A stretch of 64,000 nt of DNA, from contig NW_024881316.1 in NCBI RefSeq assembly GCF_018691265.1, forward strand, positions 8,864,819 through 8,928,818, in the 5' to 3' direction. This document shows positions 1 through 13,157 of this stretch, piece by piece. Positions within the stretch are counted from its first letter, which is position 1; every line of letters begins with the position of its first letter. The position numbers were made by a program, and so were the translations under genes. Under the pieces are notes generated by a model. The model worked only from the letters and a program-made list of their open reading frames with translations, did no database searches and was not told the origin of the DNA. This stretch comes from Tyto alba. Lineage: Eukaryota > Chordata > Aves > Strigiformes > Tytonidae.

Positions 1-41
1 AGTGCTTCAGAGGCATCTTATCTTCTGAAGTTTTAATACTT

Positions 42-383
42 CTAATTTACTTTCTGAAGAGAAGGTAAAACTTTAAAGTAGACCAACTGCCCCTGACAAA
101 TTTGTTGCCAGTAGTGAGCTAAATGGGAGAGGAATCCACAGAATTCATCTTTCACACAGGTTGTATATGAACCATGGATGACTGTGGGTAGTTGAGTTTC
201 AAAAGTGGACAGTCCTCTTTCAGCCTTGTCTGGATGTTGCATGTTGTAGCAGTTTAAAACCAGTAGGGGTGTTTTCAAGTCAAGCTTCTTTATATAAAAA
301 AAAATAAATACGGATAACAAACTTGACGCTTGATTTAACTTTTTAAGCACAAATTCTACTTGAAAGACCTGCATTCTTTGCAC
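42..383 (-). other. Open reading frame of 113 codons, unidentified
   Basis: A minus-strand ATG-initiated frame of 113 codons lies in unique DNA. The first 45 residues are rich in hydrophobic residues and lysine, as expected of translated AT-rich DNA. The second half has a more protein-like mix, for example AERGLSTFETQLPTVIHG. I recognise no domain, and no good splice donor ends the frame. It sits downstream (minus sense) of the possible terminal exon at 718-906, so it could be 3'-flanking or untranslated sequence. An open frame of this size is expected about once or more by chance at this base composition. Confidence 0.1.
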
Positions 384-654
384 TAAAACACAAATACATC
401 TTGTAGTTTTAGGGACCTTCCCCTATTTTCTTTCAACCATTAGTTTAATATAAAAACAGTTCCTCATATCAGAATTTTCTGGTCACATATAAAATTCTGT
501 AACCACGGAAACAATCAAGCATGTTAGATGATTTTATCCTGAAGTTCAAAAATCAAAGTATCTTTTAAAAAATTGAAAACAAGGAAGGAACTTGTAAGAC
601 TATGTCTTTTTAAAGCTTAGGATCATCTAAATGGTTGGTGTAATTATTTATCTA

Positions 655-664
655 TTTATTTATT
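655..664 (-). terminator. Possible polyadenylation signals (two overlapping AATAAA)
   Basis: Read on the minus strand, the run contains overlapping AATAAA hexamers about 55-65 bases after the stop codon of the candidate terminal exon at 718-720. The spacing suits a 3' end, but tandem AAAT repeats are common in this DNA, so the signal alone is weak. Confidence 0.2.
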
Positions 665-717
665 TGGTAGGTTGAGGCATCCATTGCACAAGCAAAATTT
701 AGCTTATCATCTTACTC

Positions 718-906
718 TTACACTGAGGGCTGTAGTTCTTTATATTTCTCTTGAAAACTTTCATTTTCCTTGCACTTATTATTAGAAACATAAATTGTCC
801 TTGAGATGGCTCTATGGCAAAATAGTCCCAGAAATGTCATGGCTTTGAAATCCTGGGAAGCCACACGTAGATGTTTGTCACATGTTCTTAGGAGCTGTAA
901 GGTCTT
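718..906 (-). other. Candidate 3'-terminal coding exon, unknown gene
   Basis: Minus strand. A T-rich tract ending in a cag acceptor (exon begins at 906) opens a 62-codon frame in phase 0, ending at a TAA at 718-720. The frame begins KTLQLLRTCDKHLRVASQD and ends KYKELQPSV, a mix that looks more like protein than the F/L/I/K-rich translation of neighbouring DNA. AATAAA hexamers follow within 65 bases. A GTAAGAG donor-like string overlaps the stop, so it could instead be an internal exon. No family is recognised. Chance occurrence cannot be excluded without homology or RNA evidence. Confidence 0.2.
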
Positions 907-3289
907 CTGTGTACACAAAACAATACACACTGGTACACATTATTGCAGCCAGTAATTTTTTAACTGAAAAGTAAAAATCAAACTTTCAAATATATTTTAG
1001 ACTGGAATTTGTATTACTTAAATAATGTTTTGCCAGAAGATTGAGAAGTGATTATTTGACTCCGCTCCTTTTTGAGTCTTTCAATTGATTGCAATGGGAA
1101 TTTGGCTAAGTCCTTAATACACAGCATTTTATTTAATTGAAGAGCATCTGCAATTGGGTCATTTAATCTATTCTCACACTAGTTTAGGGTTTATTTCCCT
1201 TTGGTAAATGCACTGGCTAGTTTAGTTTAAAAACACAGAAAGTTAGCACCCCCCAACTTCCCTGAAGTTTGATTCATATTCATTACAAACTTATTCTGCT
1301 TACAATTCTGCTGTTCCCAAGATAGTTATATTTTCTTTGTATGTGTTCCATTACTCAACTGAATACAAATTGGATTTAACAGATCCTAACTACCTGTCTG
1401 CCTTCTTTATAAATCAATATCAGATTGGCTTCTCATAGGTGTTCCTCTTTCATAATTTTCCAAAAATAGCTACCACTAGTGTTTACTTAGTCACTATGCT
1501 GTGATTTCTTGAATATATCTGCAGGCAAAATTGGCTTGTCTCTTTCTTATTGTGAAAGAATGTGTTCTTAGCTGACTGGTAGCATCATATTTTTCTCCTA
1601 AGGAAGCAGTAGTCAAAAAAAAAAAATTTATCATTAATGAAATAAAATTAAACAATTATATATTCTGATCATTTAAATCTCCATACAAGTTACAATTTAA
1701 TTTTAAAAATAAGGCAAACTTATTCAGTAAAACACTTAGATGAAAAAGCAGTTTAGCTGAATGTAGATTTTTAAGATTCCAAGGTCTTAGATGTAGTATC
1801 CTTTAGGAAGACATGTCCAAAACAAACTCCCTAAGTCATCAAATCATATGTAAAGGTTGGCTATCAAATTTATCAAGCTGTATTTGAACATATATGTCAA
1901 CTTTTTTCCACTGCTTTTTCTAATTTCCTAATAAAATCCCCTGTTTAAAAGTTCTTTGGAAGCTGTACATTCAGGGTCTTTTTAACAATTTCATCCTTAA
2001 ATAAAGGGTGTTTTCCTGCTTCTCCTTTACAGTGGGTACCCTGCCACATTTTAAAATTGTATCCTGTGTAGCTGAAAGCAATGGGGATTTCAGCACTGAT
2101 TTCAAAGATGCAGAGTGCTCACAGTATCCTCAACATACATGATCCTCAATAGATAGAACATCATTCTTTAAACAGTAAAATCATTCTCAGATGTTCAAGA
2201 GAATTCACAAAGAAGAATGAAGCATGTTCTTAACTCATTGGGAAGAAAAGGAACTATATAAAGTAGGAACATGCATTAAAGGACCTTTTTCTTTCTTTTT
2301 TTTTTTTTTCCTAAAGAAATACTTGTTTTCCAAACTGATAAGCAATATAGTAGCACAGACCATGAGAATTATATTTATTTCAAGTTGGAGGAGTAACCAT
2401 CTGCAATATTTCAGAGAACATTTTTAACCGTGAAAACCTGGTGAATGATGCTTTGGATGCAGGCAGCCTAGCAGGAGAACCCAGCAGGGTGCACATTCAG
2501 ATTTCATTATATTCTATGTGTGTATGTAAGGGGGGTATACATCTTACAAAACTTTAGTTGTTTAAAAGCCAGACATCAAGTTAAAGATGTTTATCTAGGT
2601 TTTCTCCACAGTAAAAATTCATACACCTCTAAAATGTGATACATCCCTAGCTCAGATTAATTGCATATGTCCATCTTCTGTTGTTGAAAATAGATGGTGT
2701 CTTGATGACAAAGCCGAATTATTTTTCAGACAGTTTATATTAGATTAAATAAATCCTACGTCAAGTTTAACACTCCCTAGGCAGTCTGCTCAGCCTTCAT
2801 TCCTACAGATCAAAATAGTAGACAAATTGCATGTATATGAGGAGGTCTGTACCTAATGATCCAATCTTGCATCAGGAAGGTGCTAAGGGGCCTTTATGGC
2901 CCAAAGTTTGGTTCCAATATCTTAGAATTTTAGAACACTCAATTTAAATGAAAACTTCAGAGTAACATTCTAACATTCTAGAGCTCAGTTCAAATCACCT
3001 GATCCTGGACACATCTTCCAGATTAGATTTAAAGATTCAGAAAAAGTAAAGATGTAATCTAGTACTGTAGAGTTTGGGTAGTTAAAACTACCTAAAATTT
3101 GTATAGTTTAAAAACTAACCTGATCATCTTGTTTCATTTTTTTAAACTCAGTTCAAATTAAATTATTTTGTTCCTTGACCTAAACATTTAATTGCTATTG
3201 ATGAGATTTGTGATGTCCTTAGGGGCTATATTAATTTATGGTCACAAACTAAGGGAGTGAATTTCCAACCAGACATTAAGAACAGAGTT
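907..3289. other. AT-rich unique DNA, no gene seen
   Basis: No long open frame, RNA gene or recognisable repeat was found, apart from short A and T runs at about 1615-1628 and 2290-2310. This could be intergenic or intronic DNA. Confidence 0.5.
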
Positions 3290-3480
3290 TTCATCACAAA
3301 AAGAATCAAGCATTGAAATGTGTTGCCCAGAGAAGTTGGTGAAAACCTTGGAGGCTTTTAGCACCCTACTAGATAAAGACCTGAGCAACCTGATCTGAAT
3401 TCAGTGTTATCCCTCCTGTGAGCAGGACCTTCAACTAGGTGAATTTCTGAGTTTGTTACCAACCTGAATGATTCTTTGAA
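3290..3480 (+). repeat. CR1 LINE 3'-end fragment, degraded
   Basis: The plus strand resembles the sense CR1 tail: a segment like gttgcccagagaagttgg is followed by a segment like gacctgagcaacctgatct and by the region that normally ends in a tri-nucleotide-rich tail. The terminal short repeats are lost. It lies just upstream of the larger plus-strand CR1 at 3600, but order and content do not make it the 3' end of that copy. Confidence 0.5.
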
Positions 3481-3599
3481 TACTATGTTTTCCCTTCTGG
3501 ATGCAAAGATTCCTACTCGTAATGGGGGAAGAATTCAGAAGAAATATGGGAGCCCAGTATATCAACACCTAGCTCCAGGACTGATGCCAGTGCCAAAAC

Positions 3600-6190
3600 T
3601 TTGGGGTTTTAAACATTAAAGAGCCTTTGAGAGACAAAGTATGATGAGGCCTGACAGGATCCATTTCTTCAATGGGGAAAACAGGGTCTTTGAGTGTAAA
3701 CTGGCAGGGCTGATTGAGAGAGCTTTAAACCAGAAGTGATGGGGGAAGGGATTACTAACAGGTTTGCAGTAGATAAGCCAACAGTTGTCATGGCATCTTC
3801 TGAGGGTGGCAGTGCTAGTGGGAACATTTCCACTGCTCCTTGGAGCATGGAGGGCTCAGGAGTGTATCGAGAATGCTTGTACACCAACACACACGGTAGG
3901 AGAAAAAAAACAGGACGAACTGGAAGTGCTGATCATCTCCCAGAGCTACAATATCATTGGTATTAGTGAGACTTGGTGGAAGGAGTCCCACGACTGGAGT
4001 GCTGAGATGGAGGTCTACAGGTTGTTCAGGAGGGTTAAGCATTGCAGATGAGGAGGAGATGTTGCACTATATGTGAGGAAGAGGTTTAATTTTACAGCCC
4101 TTACAGTTAGTGATTATGTGGTTGAGAGTGAGGATAAGGGGGATGGAAAACAAAGGAGATAACGTAGTGGGTGTCTACTATTGATCACTCAGTCAGGATG
4201 TAAGCACTGATGAGTTAATCTATAGGCAATTTGGAGAAATTTCTGGATCAATAGTCCTTTTACTTATGGGAAATTTCAACTTCCCAGACATCAGCAGGAA
4301 ATATACTACTGAGATGATCAGGTCTTTGAAATTCTTGAAGTTTGTAGGAGATAACTTCTTGTCATAGGTACTCAGTGAGTCAACTAGGAAAGATGCCTTC
4401 CTAGAGTTGCCATCTGTGCATAGAGAAGGACTCATTGTGGATGTGATGGTAGGTGGCGGTCTTGTCCACAGTGATCATGAAATGGTTGAGTTTAAAATTT
4501 TCAGTGTGATGAGAGAAAAGGACATCAGAGTTGCTACTCTGGACTTCAGGTGAGCAAACTTAAAGCCACTTAGGGAGCTCTTTATCAAAGTACGCTGGGA
4601 ATCTTCTTCTGAGGTCTCAGAAGTCCATGAGTGCCAGTCAATCTTTAAGAACCACCTTTCAGAAACACAGGAGCAGGCAATTCCACTGTGTCACAAATCA
4701 AGAAAGCAGGGCAGAAGACCACCTTGGCTGAAAAGGGAACTTTTTGTGGAGCTCAATAAGAAAAAGAAATTGTATGGTCTCTGGAAGTTCGGTCAGGCTT
4801 CACAGGAAGAATACAGAGCTGTGGTTCATATATGCAGGGAGAAGACACAAAAGGCCAAAGCTGAGTTAGAGTTGAAACTGGTCAGTGTTGTTTCAGATAA
4901 CAAGAAGGGCTTTTTCAAGTACATTAACAGCAAGAGAATGTCTAAAGAAAACATTGGACTGATACTTGTTGAAGATGGTCATCTGACTAATAGGGCTGAA
5001 GAAAAAGCAGAGGTGTTCAATGTGTTTTGTGCTTTAGTCTTTAATAATAGTGACAGACCTTGGACTGACCGGTCCCTTGAGTCAGGGATTACGAGTGTAG
5101 GAGCAGCAACTTTCCATTTGTGGACACTGGAATTGTAAGGGACCAGCTGTATCAGCTGAATGTTCAGATGTCCATGGAGCCTGATGGGATTCATCCCAGA
5201 GTACTGAAGGAGCTACTGAATCTTGAGGCAGGACCCCTTTTGATCATCTGCCAAAGGTCATGGGAGTGTGGGGAGGTCCCTGTTGCCTGGAAGCTAGCCA
5301 GTGTTATTCCAATTTACAAGAAGGGTGTGGGGAGAGATGCAGGGAACTACAGACTTGTTAGTCTAACCTCACTTTCTGGAAAAATTATGGAGAGAATTGT
5401 ACTGAGTACTGTTGGAAGGAATTTAAAGAACAATGAAATCATCAAGTACAATCAGCATGGATTCACAAAGAGAAAGTCCTGGTTAACCAATCTGATATCC
5501 TTCTATGATAAGTGGATGAAGGGAAGGTGGTAGATGTAGTTCTTCTGTATTCTAGTAAGGCTTTTGATACTGTCCCTCACAGCTTCCTTCTGGATAATTT
5601 GTCCAACTGTGGTACGAGCAGGTTCACTGTGCACTGGGTGAAGAACTGGCTTAAGGGAAGAACTCAAAGTGTTGTAGTGAATGGGGCTACACCTGGCTGG
5701 CAACAGGTCACTGGTGATGTTTCTCAGGGTTCAATTCTAGGGTCAGTTCAATATATTTATCAACGATCTGGATGCAAGAGGTGAATGCACCATTAAGTTT
5801 GCTGATGATACCAAACTAGGAGGTCCTGTTGACTCTCTTGAGGGACAGGAGGCCTTGCAGAGGAATCTAGATATATTGGAGCACTGAGCAACAATTGATG
5901 GGATGAAATTTAACAAGTCAAAATGCTGGATTCTGCACCTAGGACAGACTAATGCCAGGCACAAATACAAACTGGAAGAGGAATGGCTGGAGAGCAGACC
6001 TGAAGAAAGGGATCTCAGGGTGCTGGTTGACAGCAGGCTCAACTTGAGTGAGCAGTGTGCCCTGGCAGCCAGGAGGGCAAACCCCATCCTGTGGTGCATC
6101 AAACACAGCATGACCAGCTGGTCAGAAGAGGTGATTTGGACTAGAATTAGGGCAGGAAATAATGAGATCAGTAGAATAACAAAATAAATG
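3600..6190 (+). repeat. CR1 LINE, ORF2 endonuclease and reverse transcriptase, inactivated
   Basis: Broken frames together cover much of CR1 ORF2. At 3930-4050 a frame reads GISETWWKESHDWSAEM, the endonuclease domain, followed by a GG-VALYV-like segment near 4060. At 5170-5400 the frame holds PDGIHPRVLKELL and NYRLVSLTSLSGKIMERIV, the fingers and palm of the reverse transcriptase. At 5510-5580 it reads SKAFDTVPHS. At about 5794-5825, in another frame, [10 protein letters not shown] keeps the catalytic Asp pair. Stops and frameshifts separate these pieces, so no protein can be made. The sequence stops near 6190 without the usual CR1 3' end, so the 3' part is missing or too decayed to see. Confidence 0.92.
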
Positions 6191-6299
6191 TCTATGGTCA
6201 GTAGGCCTCTTACAAATAGATGGCTTGACCAAATGTATATAGAATTTAGACACACCAAACAGTAGCACACAATCTCAGTAGCTTGAAATACCATACATG

Positions 6300-8440
6300 A
6301 AGATTTTAAAATTAGGACTATATATGATCAACGAACCAAACAGGATGTTGAAAATGGTTGTAAAGTAGTAAGAAAAGCAGGATCATAAACAGAATCATAA
6401 TGAAAGACTTCAATTGCTCACACATAGACTGGGTGAACACTCTGCTATAAAGTGTTACATTTTTTTAACTCATGTTTTTTTGAACAATTTGTCTCTAACA
6501 AATCACAGAAATGAAATCTTTTGATTTATTCTTGAGACATGTAGAATACTTAATACAAAGATTATTTTAATAGTGACCATAGTGATTTCCTACCTTAGAA
6601 AGTAAGAAAAAAGGTTATAATTCAACACAACGTTTTTTTTTTTTTTAAAAAAAAAAAGAGAAATTACAAAAAAAAAGAGAAATGACAAAAAATTGAGGAA
6701 AACAGTTTAAAAATTACCTAAAAAGCAAGCAGCTAGAATGATAAAATGTTTTCAGGAGACATGGGGAATATCTAAAAAAAAAAAAAAATTAAGGCTTTAG
6801 GATAAAAAAAAAAAAAAAAAAAGAAAAAAAGAAAAATGAAGGGACTCAAATGCTGTTATCTGCTGTATAGGGCTAACCAGAGAAGTAAAAAAAGTGATGA
6901 TAGAAAACCTTTCTTCCTAAAGTGTAAGTCTTCTCCAACTGAATGAAACAGAAAAGAGAATTAACTCTTAGTAGCTAAATGTAGACTCGTAATAAACCAA
7001 ACCAAGAAAAGATTCTAAGGAACAACATATAATAATCATTGTAACAAATCTTTTTCTAAAGTGCCTTACAAGTCAGACAACTGTTAGAGATGGTGGAGCC
7101 CAAAACTGTCAAGATGTCCAAGGAACATCCAATGATATGAAAGCCATAACAGACATTATTATTTCTTTCTAACTGAACTGAAATTTATGAAAATGAACAA
7201 AAGCAACTTGCTAGGGACAGTATTCATCCAAGAGTTCTAAGGAAATTTAAATCTGACATTGTTAAATTACTAATTTCAGTATATAATTTAGCTTTCAAAA
7301 TATCTGGAGAAATAGAAGGTGAGAAAGTTACATTAATTGTAAACTGGATATTCTATATTGAATAAATAAATAGAAATCATATTAAAGAATGAAATTAGAA
7401 GATACATGGATAAGCAAGAAATATAGAAGAAGCAATATCTCTTTCAGGAGGAAATAATACATCATAAAAATATTAATATTATTTAAGATAATCAGAAATG
7501 ACACTAATAAGTCTGATCTGTGTCATCTGTGTCTAGAGTTCAAAAAAAGGTATTAATTGGAAGAGTTCACTAAAAATTCTTAAAGAAACTATGATTGGAT
7601 AGAAGGGAAAAATCTTCTGCTTGGTCTTGTTAGTAATTATTAAATTCTAGGTAAAATTAAATAGGAAAAATTTTAATCTTTCACTGTGAAGGTGGACTAT
7701 TAGTGGGGTCCCACAAGCACCTTTTGCTCTTCAGTATATTTGCAATTAGTCTCATAAAGGTAAAAGGTACTGAGGTCACAGAGGTTTCTGATTAAATGAT
7801 TATGAAATAATTTGGAATACAATAAGATAAATGTATCTAGAATGAGCAGTTGAAAGACCTTATGATACTAAGGATGAAATTAATCTGATCTAACTTTAGC
7901 TGTCCAGAAGTTTGATATCTAGACTAAAGTTGGCATTTAAGATTCCAGTACAGTGTGTGGAAAGAGATGTGTACTTCAGGAAGATGGTCCAACTATTTCA
8001 GCCTACAGAAAGATGAATCACTTTCTTTAATGTTTATAGGAGAATCTTAGATAATGATTTTAGGCCTGATGCTTTACTTTTTCACAGCTGTGAGGGGAAA
8101 CCTATATAAGTAATCTGGACAATGAAATGTCAGATAAAATTCAATGCAACTTAATGCTAAGTAATTCATATGAGGAGTATAAAACTCTATATATGTAGCA
8201 ATAAGAGTCTGTATATATACTAAATTATACATACAAATTTATTCAGAAAAGAGATTTAAAATTGATACAATGTGCATAGATGGTTCTTTAAAATTGGTAG
8301 TTAAGTGACCAGGAGATGTAAAAAATGCAATGAGAAGTAGGAATTATCTGGAAATAAATATGTATTAAAAGTTAGAAACTTATCATCACAGCACTATGTA
8401 AATAAAAAACATATTTATCTCCAGCACATAAGCCAAAATA
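6300..8440 (+). repeat. Ancient, highly diverged CR1-superfamily LINE remnant
   Basis: No frame is open, but islands match CR1/L3-type ORF2 in the right order on the plus strand. Near 6402 is a segment like gacttcaattgctcacacat (endonuclease). Near 7215-7250 is gtattcatccaagagttcta (the G-IHPRVL reverse-transcriptase motif). Near 7700 is gtggggtcccacaagcacc (GVPQG-like). Near 8135 is gataaaattcaatgcaactt, the conserved KFN segment. Spacing between islands agrees with a single element about 2 kb long. The divergence is far greater than in the element at 3600-6190, so this is a separate, older insertion. The family name cannot be set by eye. Confidence 0.55.
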
Positions 8441-8449
8441 GCTAGGGGG

Positions 8450-8472
8450 AAAAAAAAAAAAAAAAAAAAAAA
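8450..8472 (+). repeat. A23 homopolymer
   Basis: An uninterrupted run of 23 A follows aggggg. It sits at the downstream edge of the ancient LINE but need not be its tail. Confidence 0.9.
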
Positions 8473-10796
8473 GGAAAACAAGAAAGAATGGCTCAGATCC
8501 TCAGACACATAAACAGATGGATAACTGCTGACTTCAGTGGAGTTGCAATGTTTGAAGAATCAGCTCTGGACGTTTTCAGAGGACCCTGTAAATTTACTAT
8601 TTGCTAGTCTGACAGCTCTCAAACATGTGTAATTACATTTTACATACATTTTTAGTGACGGCATAAAGTCGCATAGCTGTGGACATTGTTTCTTCATGGC
8701 ACACTCTAAGCATATTTTTTGTGAACTGACATGCAATTATATCTCACTGGGCATTGTTTTTTGCTATTATTATTAGGCACACACCTCTTCACAGGCTGGC
8801 TGGCTAGCAAGAGAAATGACCTCATTAGTCTTTGTTTCTTGTCAGGATAATCTTGGCAAAATAGAACTACTAGATTACTGGAATTTTGTCACTAATATTT
8901 TTGGTTTAATCTGGATTTTTAATCTCTGTTTCTTATCCATTTTTGTGAGTCTTGAGTCCAGTTCTTAAATCTGTATTCTTCACTTTAAAGAGGATTCTCC
9001 TGTTTACAAGAGTACCCATTCTTTCAAAATGAAAATTTATATTAAATTCTTAATGTCATATACTTTTAAAGAAATATATTGTCTAACAGCTTTGTCATGG
9101 GTTTGCTTTTTCTCCTTTATGAGTATTTTGAATCTAATTAAATGTCTGATATAAAGCATACTGAAATCAAACCCTAAGTCTTCAAGTAGGCATAACATAA
9201 TAATTGGAAAAGTTTTGATGAAAAATTCTTAGTACAAATCATATGAAGTGCAGGGGAACATTGAAAGTTGGCTACAGATTAAGAGTCTACTTCAGTAGTT
9301 TGATTTCAAAGAACCAGTGCTCTGCTTTTACACATACTTTTTTCTCCTTGTAGTTACACATCTTGTACAGTATCTTTGGCATGGTTAAAGAGTGCAGATA
9401 TGTTGTATTCCTCAAAAGAGATATCTACACTAAGTGTCAGTAGTAATAATTGGTTAGCCATTGTAAAAAAATTTTGATTAAAAAGTATGAGCTTTGGCTG
9501 ATATTAATAGAATCAAGTACCCTCAAGGGATTTGACTGAAAATGTCAGTTGAGGTATGACAGATAGCTTGTAAAAACATTAGCAGTGTTTCATGTTCTAC
9601 CACTGTTCATTAAGTTTAAACACAAATTCTACATAGATATTCCATGATAGTCCCCATATTATTTAAAGGCTGTTCCCAAAATGTTAGAGAACAAATAATG
9701 TTTCTTCTGGTCAGGTACATTTGCTTTAAGATTTGTCATATGATTGAGATGAAAAAGGATGGAAAAGGTAATGAAAACAAGGTTAGAAATTAAATAAATT
9801 TTCTCAAATTAATTTTCAGTTTTTTAGTTTTTATAGCTCAAACACAAGATTTGTTATTGCCTGCTTGCATGTAAAAAGTGTAAAAATGTTACTGAGGCTC
9901 TAGGAAGAAGACAACAGTCGCATCATATATTCTAGAAGATTAAAAAAAACCAAACCAAACCAAAAAAAAACCCAAACAAACTAAACACAAACTATTCTTA
10001 AAAAAATACCTTTGCAAGTCTCATAAGAAAATCTGGTATCATTTTTTGTATTCATATGGTGGCAGAAGAACAGGAAGCTATATAAATGCCAATAGTAATA
10101 AGAGTAATATTAATGAAGTCCACAGCCTATACCTCTGAATACTTTTCCTTTGGAAATCTTTGGCATATATGATATAAACTAAACTTACAGTTGCAACACG
10201 GCCAGAAATCTCAAAAGCATCAGTTTTATGTCATGTATTTGTGACAAAAATAAATACCAAATTAAAATAAAACTGTATCAGAAGTAGAAGCAAGAAACAA
10301 ATTGAAAATAAGGCATACTATATTTATGGAATGGAACTCAAAATACTGTCTAATTCCCATACCAGTCAGTTTACTACTTGTGCAGCAGCAAACAAAAATA
10401 TGTCCCATATAGCCCATATGTTCTTATTCACATGTGACTTAATATTTTCATAGAACAATGCTATTAGCTCAGATGGCCTCTTTCCAGTTTGCATCTAATT
10501 GTTCATCAACTTTGCCATCTACATCATCATCCACCAACCACTCTCCTGCCAAGCAGAGATTGTGCTGAGAGATAAAATGGCTTCAGACTGACATTATGAG
10601 GGGTAAATAACAGATAGCAGTAGCAGCTCTTAGGATTCTTTATTTCTTCCTGGTGGGGAAATGACTGTTAAGGTGCTGCTTACTAGATTGAGAGAGAGAA
10701 AAGAAGCAAGTAAGCTTGCATTTCTCTGATCTATTCTCAAAGGTGACAAAACCCCATGAGTGTTTGGTTAATATATTTATTTCATCATACACTTAC
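8473..10796. other. AT-rich unique DNA, no gene seen
   Basis: No convincing coding segment or known repeat was found. An A/C-rich low-complexity patch (caaacc units) occupies about 9940-10000. Confidence 0.5.
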
Positions 10797-10853
10797 CTTT
10801 CTATTTTGAATTCTTAGAAATATTCGTGAAACTGGGCTCCATTTGAAGTGAAA
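10797..10853 (-). other. Candidate small exon (57 bp)
   Basis: On the minus strand a strong donor (AAAG|GTAAGTG) follows a 57-base segment open in only one frame (19 codons, beginning FHFKWSPVSR). The acceptor, ctgtacttag, is moderate. Phase is 0 at both ends. The peptide is rich in F, R and I and not clearly protein-like. The donor is the only strong evidence. Confidence 0.1.
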
Positions 10854-11016
10854 CTAAGTACAGATATTGTAATTAGATGCAAGTTTAGCCTGAAGCAGGC
10901 AGTCCAAAGCTCAGTGATATTCTCACTTCCTAACCTTGAATTTCTAGCTTCAGCACAGAACTGGATGAAAACATATTGCTTTTTTTGTCATTTGTAATCT
11001 TAATAGCTCTTCCAGA

Positions 11017-11084
11017 AGGAAGGAAGGAAGGAAAGAAAGGAAGGAAAGAAAGAAGTGAGGAAGGCAGGCAGGAAGGAAGAAATA
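11017..11084 (+). repeat. Purine microsatellite (GGAA/GAAA)n
   Basis: About 17 imperfect copies of GGAA/GAAA/GGCA tetramers. A 67-codon plus-strand frame through it is an artefact of the repeat. Confidence 0.9.
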
Positions 11085-11089
11085 CACAG

Positions 11090-12744
11090 CTTTATTTAAT
11101 TACTCATTTAAACCTTATTTATAGAGTAAGACTCAAATACATTCATTATCCTTTTAGATGGTCGAGTGAAGTAGTCTAGAATTCAGGAAAACTGGATTGA
11201 TGAATTCTGGATGTTCATGCCTCCAGTGATTATAGAGGAAACTAAGCCAACTAGGGTCTTAATTACATCTGCAAGTTATGTTTCTTTGCATAGGGGACTA
11301 CTGGTTTTAACACTAATGGCTGGATTTCTGAATTCCCTGTGTTCTGGGCTGTTTAATGTCCAGGAATTTGAGTTGATGGGGACGAGCATGAGTCTGGAAT
11401 ATCCTTGAAGTCTTAGAAACAGTGCATTCACAAGGTAGAGGTGCTTTGCACACTTATTTAAAGCATGTTAAAGTTGTGCAAGTGCAGATCAGCTTCACCA
11501 TCCAAGTACAAAAGCTTTATCAAATTTTAGACAGAATTCTAGGCATCCTGATCTTCTTGTGTATGTGAAAAAGAGATGCTTTGCACATTTAAGGGTCTGT
11601 TAAATGGAATAAATGTAAGTCCAAATTGCTAGTCGGGAAAGCATAGCTGACCATAAAAAAAAAAAAGTTAATTTATGGTCCATGCATTATAGGATCAGAA
11701 GGGACTGTTAAAATTGTCTATTGGATAGACATTTGGGTAGAATTTGGATGAACTAATTCCTATAAAAATTGTTCATTTTCACCAGAAAAAAAATGATCAA
11801 GCCAAAAAAAAAAAAAAAAAAAAAAATTTAAGAATTTTTGGTCATGTAAAATCCAGAAAATTCATTTATAAATTTTTCTAATAGGTAGTAAATCTTTATA
11901 TACTTTTAATATCATTTTAATTCAGATTATATTCCAGTTGTAGTCTTGTTTACTAGACTGAAGAGCTCTGTATGACCAAATTTCTCTTTCCCCATGGCTC
12001 TTCAGTATCTTCTTTCAATCTTGAATTTAGAATGAGCACAATATCATGTAATGATTCCTTCTATGATTGCCAAAACTTGGATAACATAAACTCCTTATTC
12101 TTCTATAGTCTACTTTGTCTACCCTAAGGGTGTCTATCTAAGGGTAAGCTAAGGGTAACATTAGCTTTTTAGTCACAATGAGGCACTGAGCTCATTTCCA
12201 ACTGATTATCCCCCATGGCTAAATGATATTATATGAAATCATACAATTTTATATTAAACAACATTACAGAGATGGAATCTGACCCATTCTGAGTAAGGGT
12301 AGCAGAATTTTATCTCCAAATAGAATTTTTAAAAATCAAACAAATTGACTTCATATATTGTCCCACAGAGTAAAATCTGGCATCTTAAAGTCAGTCTCTG
12401 GCAATCAGAACATGAGGATACAGAGGCAAATTATTATTCATGTTTTACATTATGCTTAGAAAACATATTTCATTTTACAGCCAGTAAAGCCCTACAAATC
12501 TCAGAGACTGTGTTTTAGCTGAAAAATCAAAGTCCTTAAGGAACTGTTGACAGGGAAAAAAAACAACAAAAACAAATGAATAAAGCTAAAAAGATTAAAA
12601 TAATTTGTTTATGAATAACAAAGCAGAACAGCTCCAAATGGTGGCAAATACAATACTCTTTTATGTAAAAGGGCACAGCGTAATTCAAATGTATAATATT
12701 TGAAACGGCTGTGTCAAAAGGCCCACAAACAATTCTGTTCTCAC
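11090..12744. other. AT-rich unique DNA, no gene seen
   Basis: Only an A run at about 11803-11826 and a short triplication of ctaagggt near 12122-12160 stand out. A 65-codon plus-strand frame at 11211-11408 has no supporting features. Confidence 0.5.
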
Positions 12745-12811
12745 CTCTTTTGTTTCCATTCTTTTTCCACCTTTAGTTAAGCAAAGATCAGAGATCTGTT
12801 GTATGCCAAAT
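12745..12811 (-). other. Candidate exon (67 bp) with excellent splice sites
   Basis: On the minus strand, a pyrimidine tract ending tttttccccctcag is followed by a 67-base segment and the donor AAGAG|GTGAGAAC. Only one frame is open: 22 codons reading FGIQQISDLCLTKGGKRMET and two more. It starts with one base of a split codon (the preceding exon must leave two) and ends in phase 0. Both splice sites are among the best in the window. The protein is not recognised. The nearest upstream candidate (13158-13259) ends in phase 0, which does not fit, so at least one of the two is wrong or an exon is missing. Confidence 0.22.
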
Positions 12812-13157
12812 CTGAGGGGGAAAAACAAACAGACAAACCAACATAGCACAAAAATTGAAAAGAGAGTGTGAAATGAAAGAAAGCTGTAGTTTATATGCAT
12901 TATATTTTTCTTGTGCCATTTACATAGCTGTTATTTGATACCATAGATTTGGGAAATGCCTTAAGTAAGTAAAATAGCAGCCAAGAAGGTACTTTTTTTC
13001 TGAGATATTTAGTGTACTTGTAAGGGGGCATTTTGTTTTGTATTGTCTCTAAATTGCTAGTCCCAAGTATAAAAATATGATAACATGTATCTTCTGAAAT
13101 CCTCCTCACCACTTCCCCCCAAAGATATTTCGTAAGACCAAAAGTATTATTAAATAC

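Noticed and set aside
5743..6294. 183-codon minus-strand frame
   Set aside because: It is antisense to the plus-strand CR1 ORF2.
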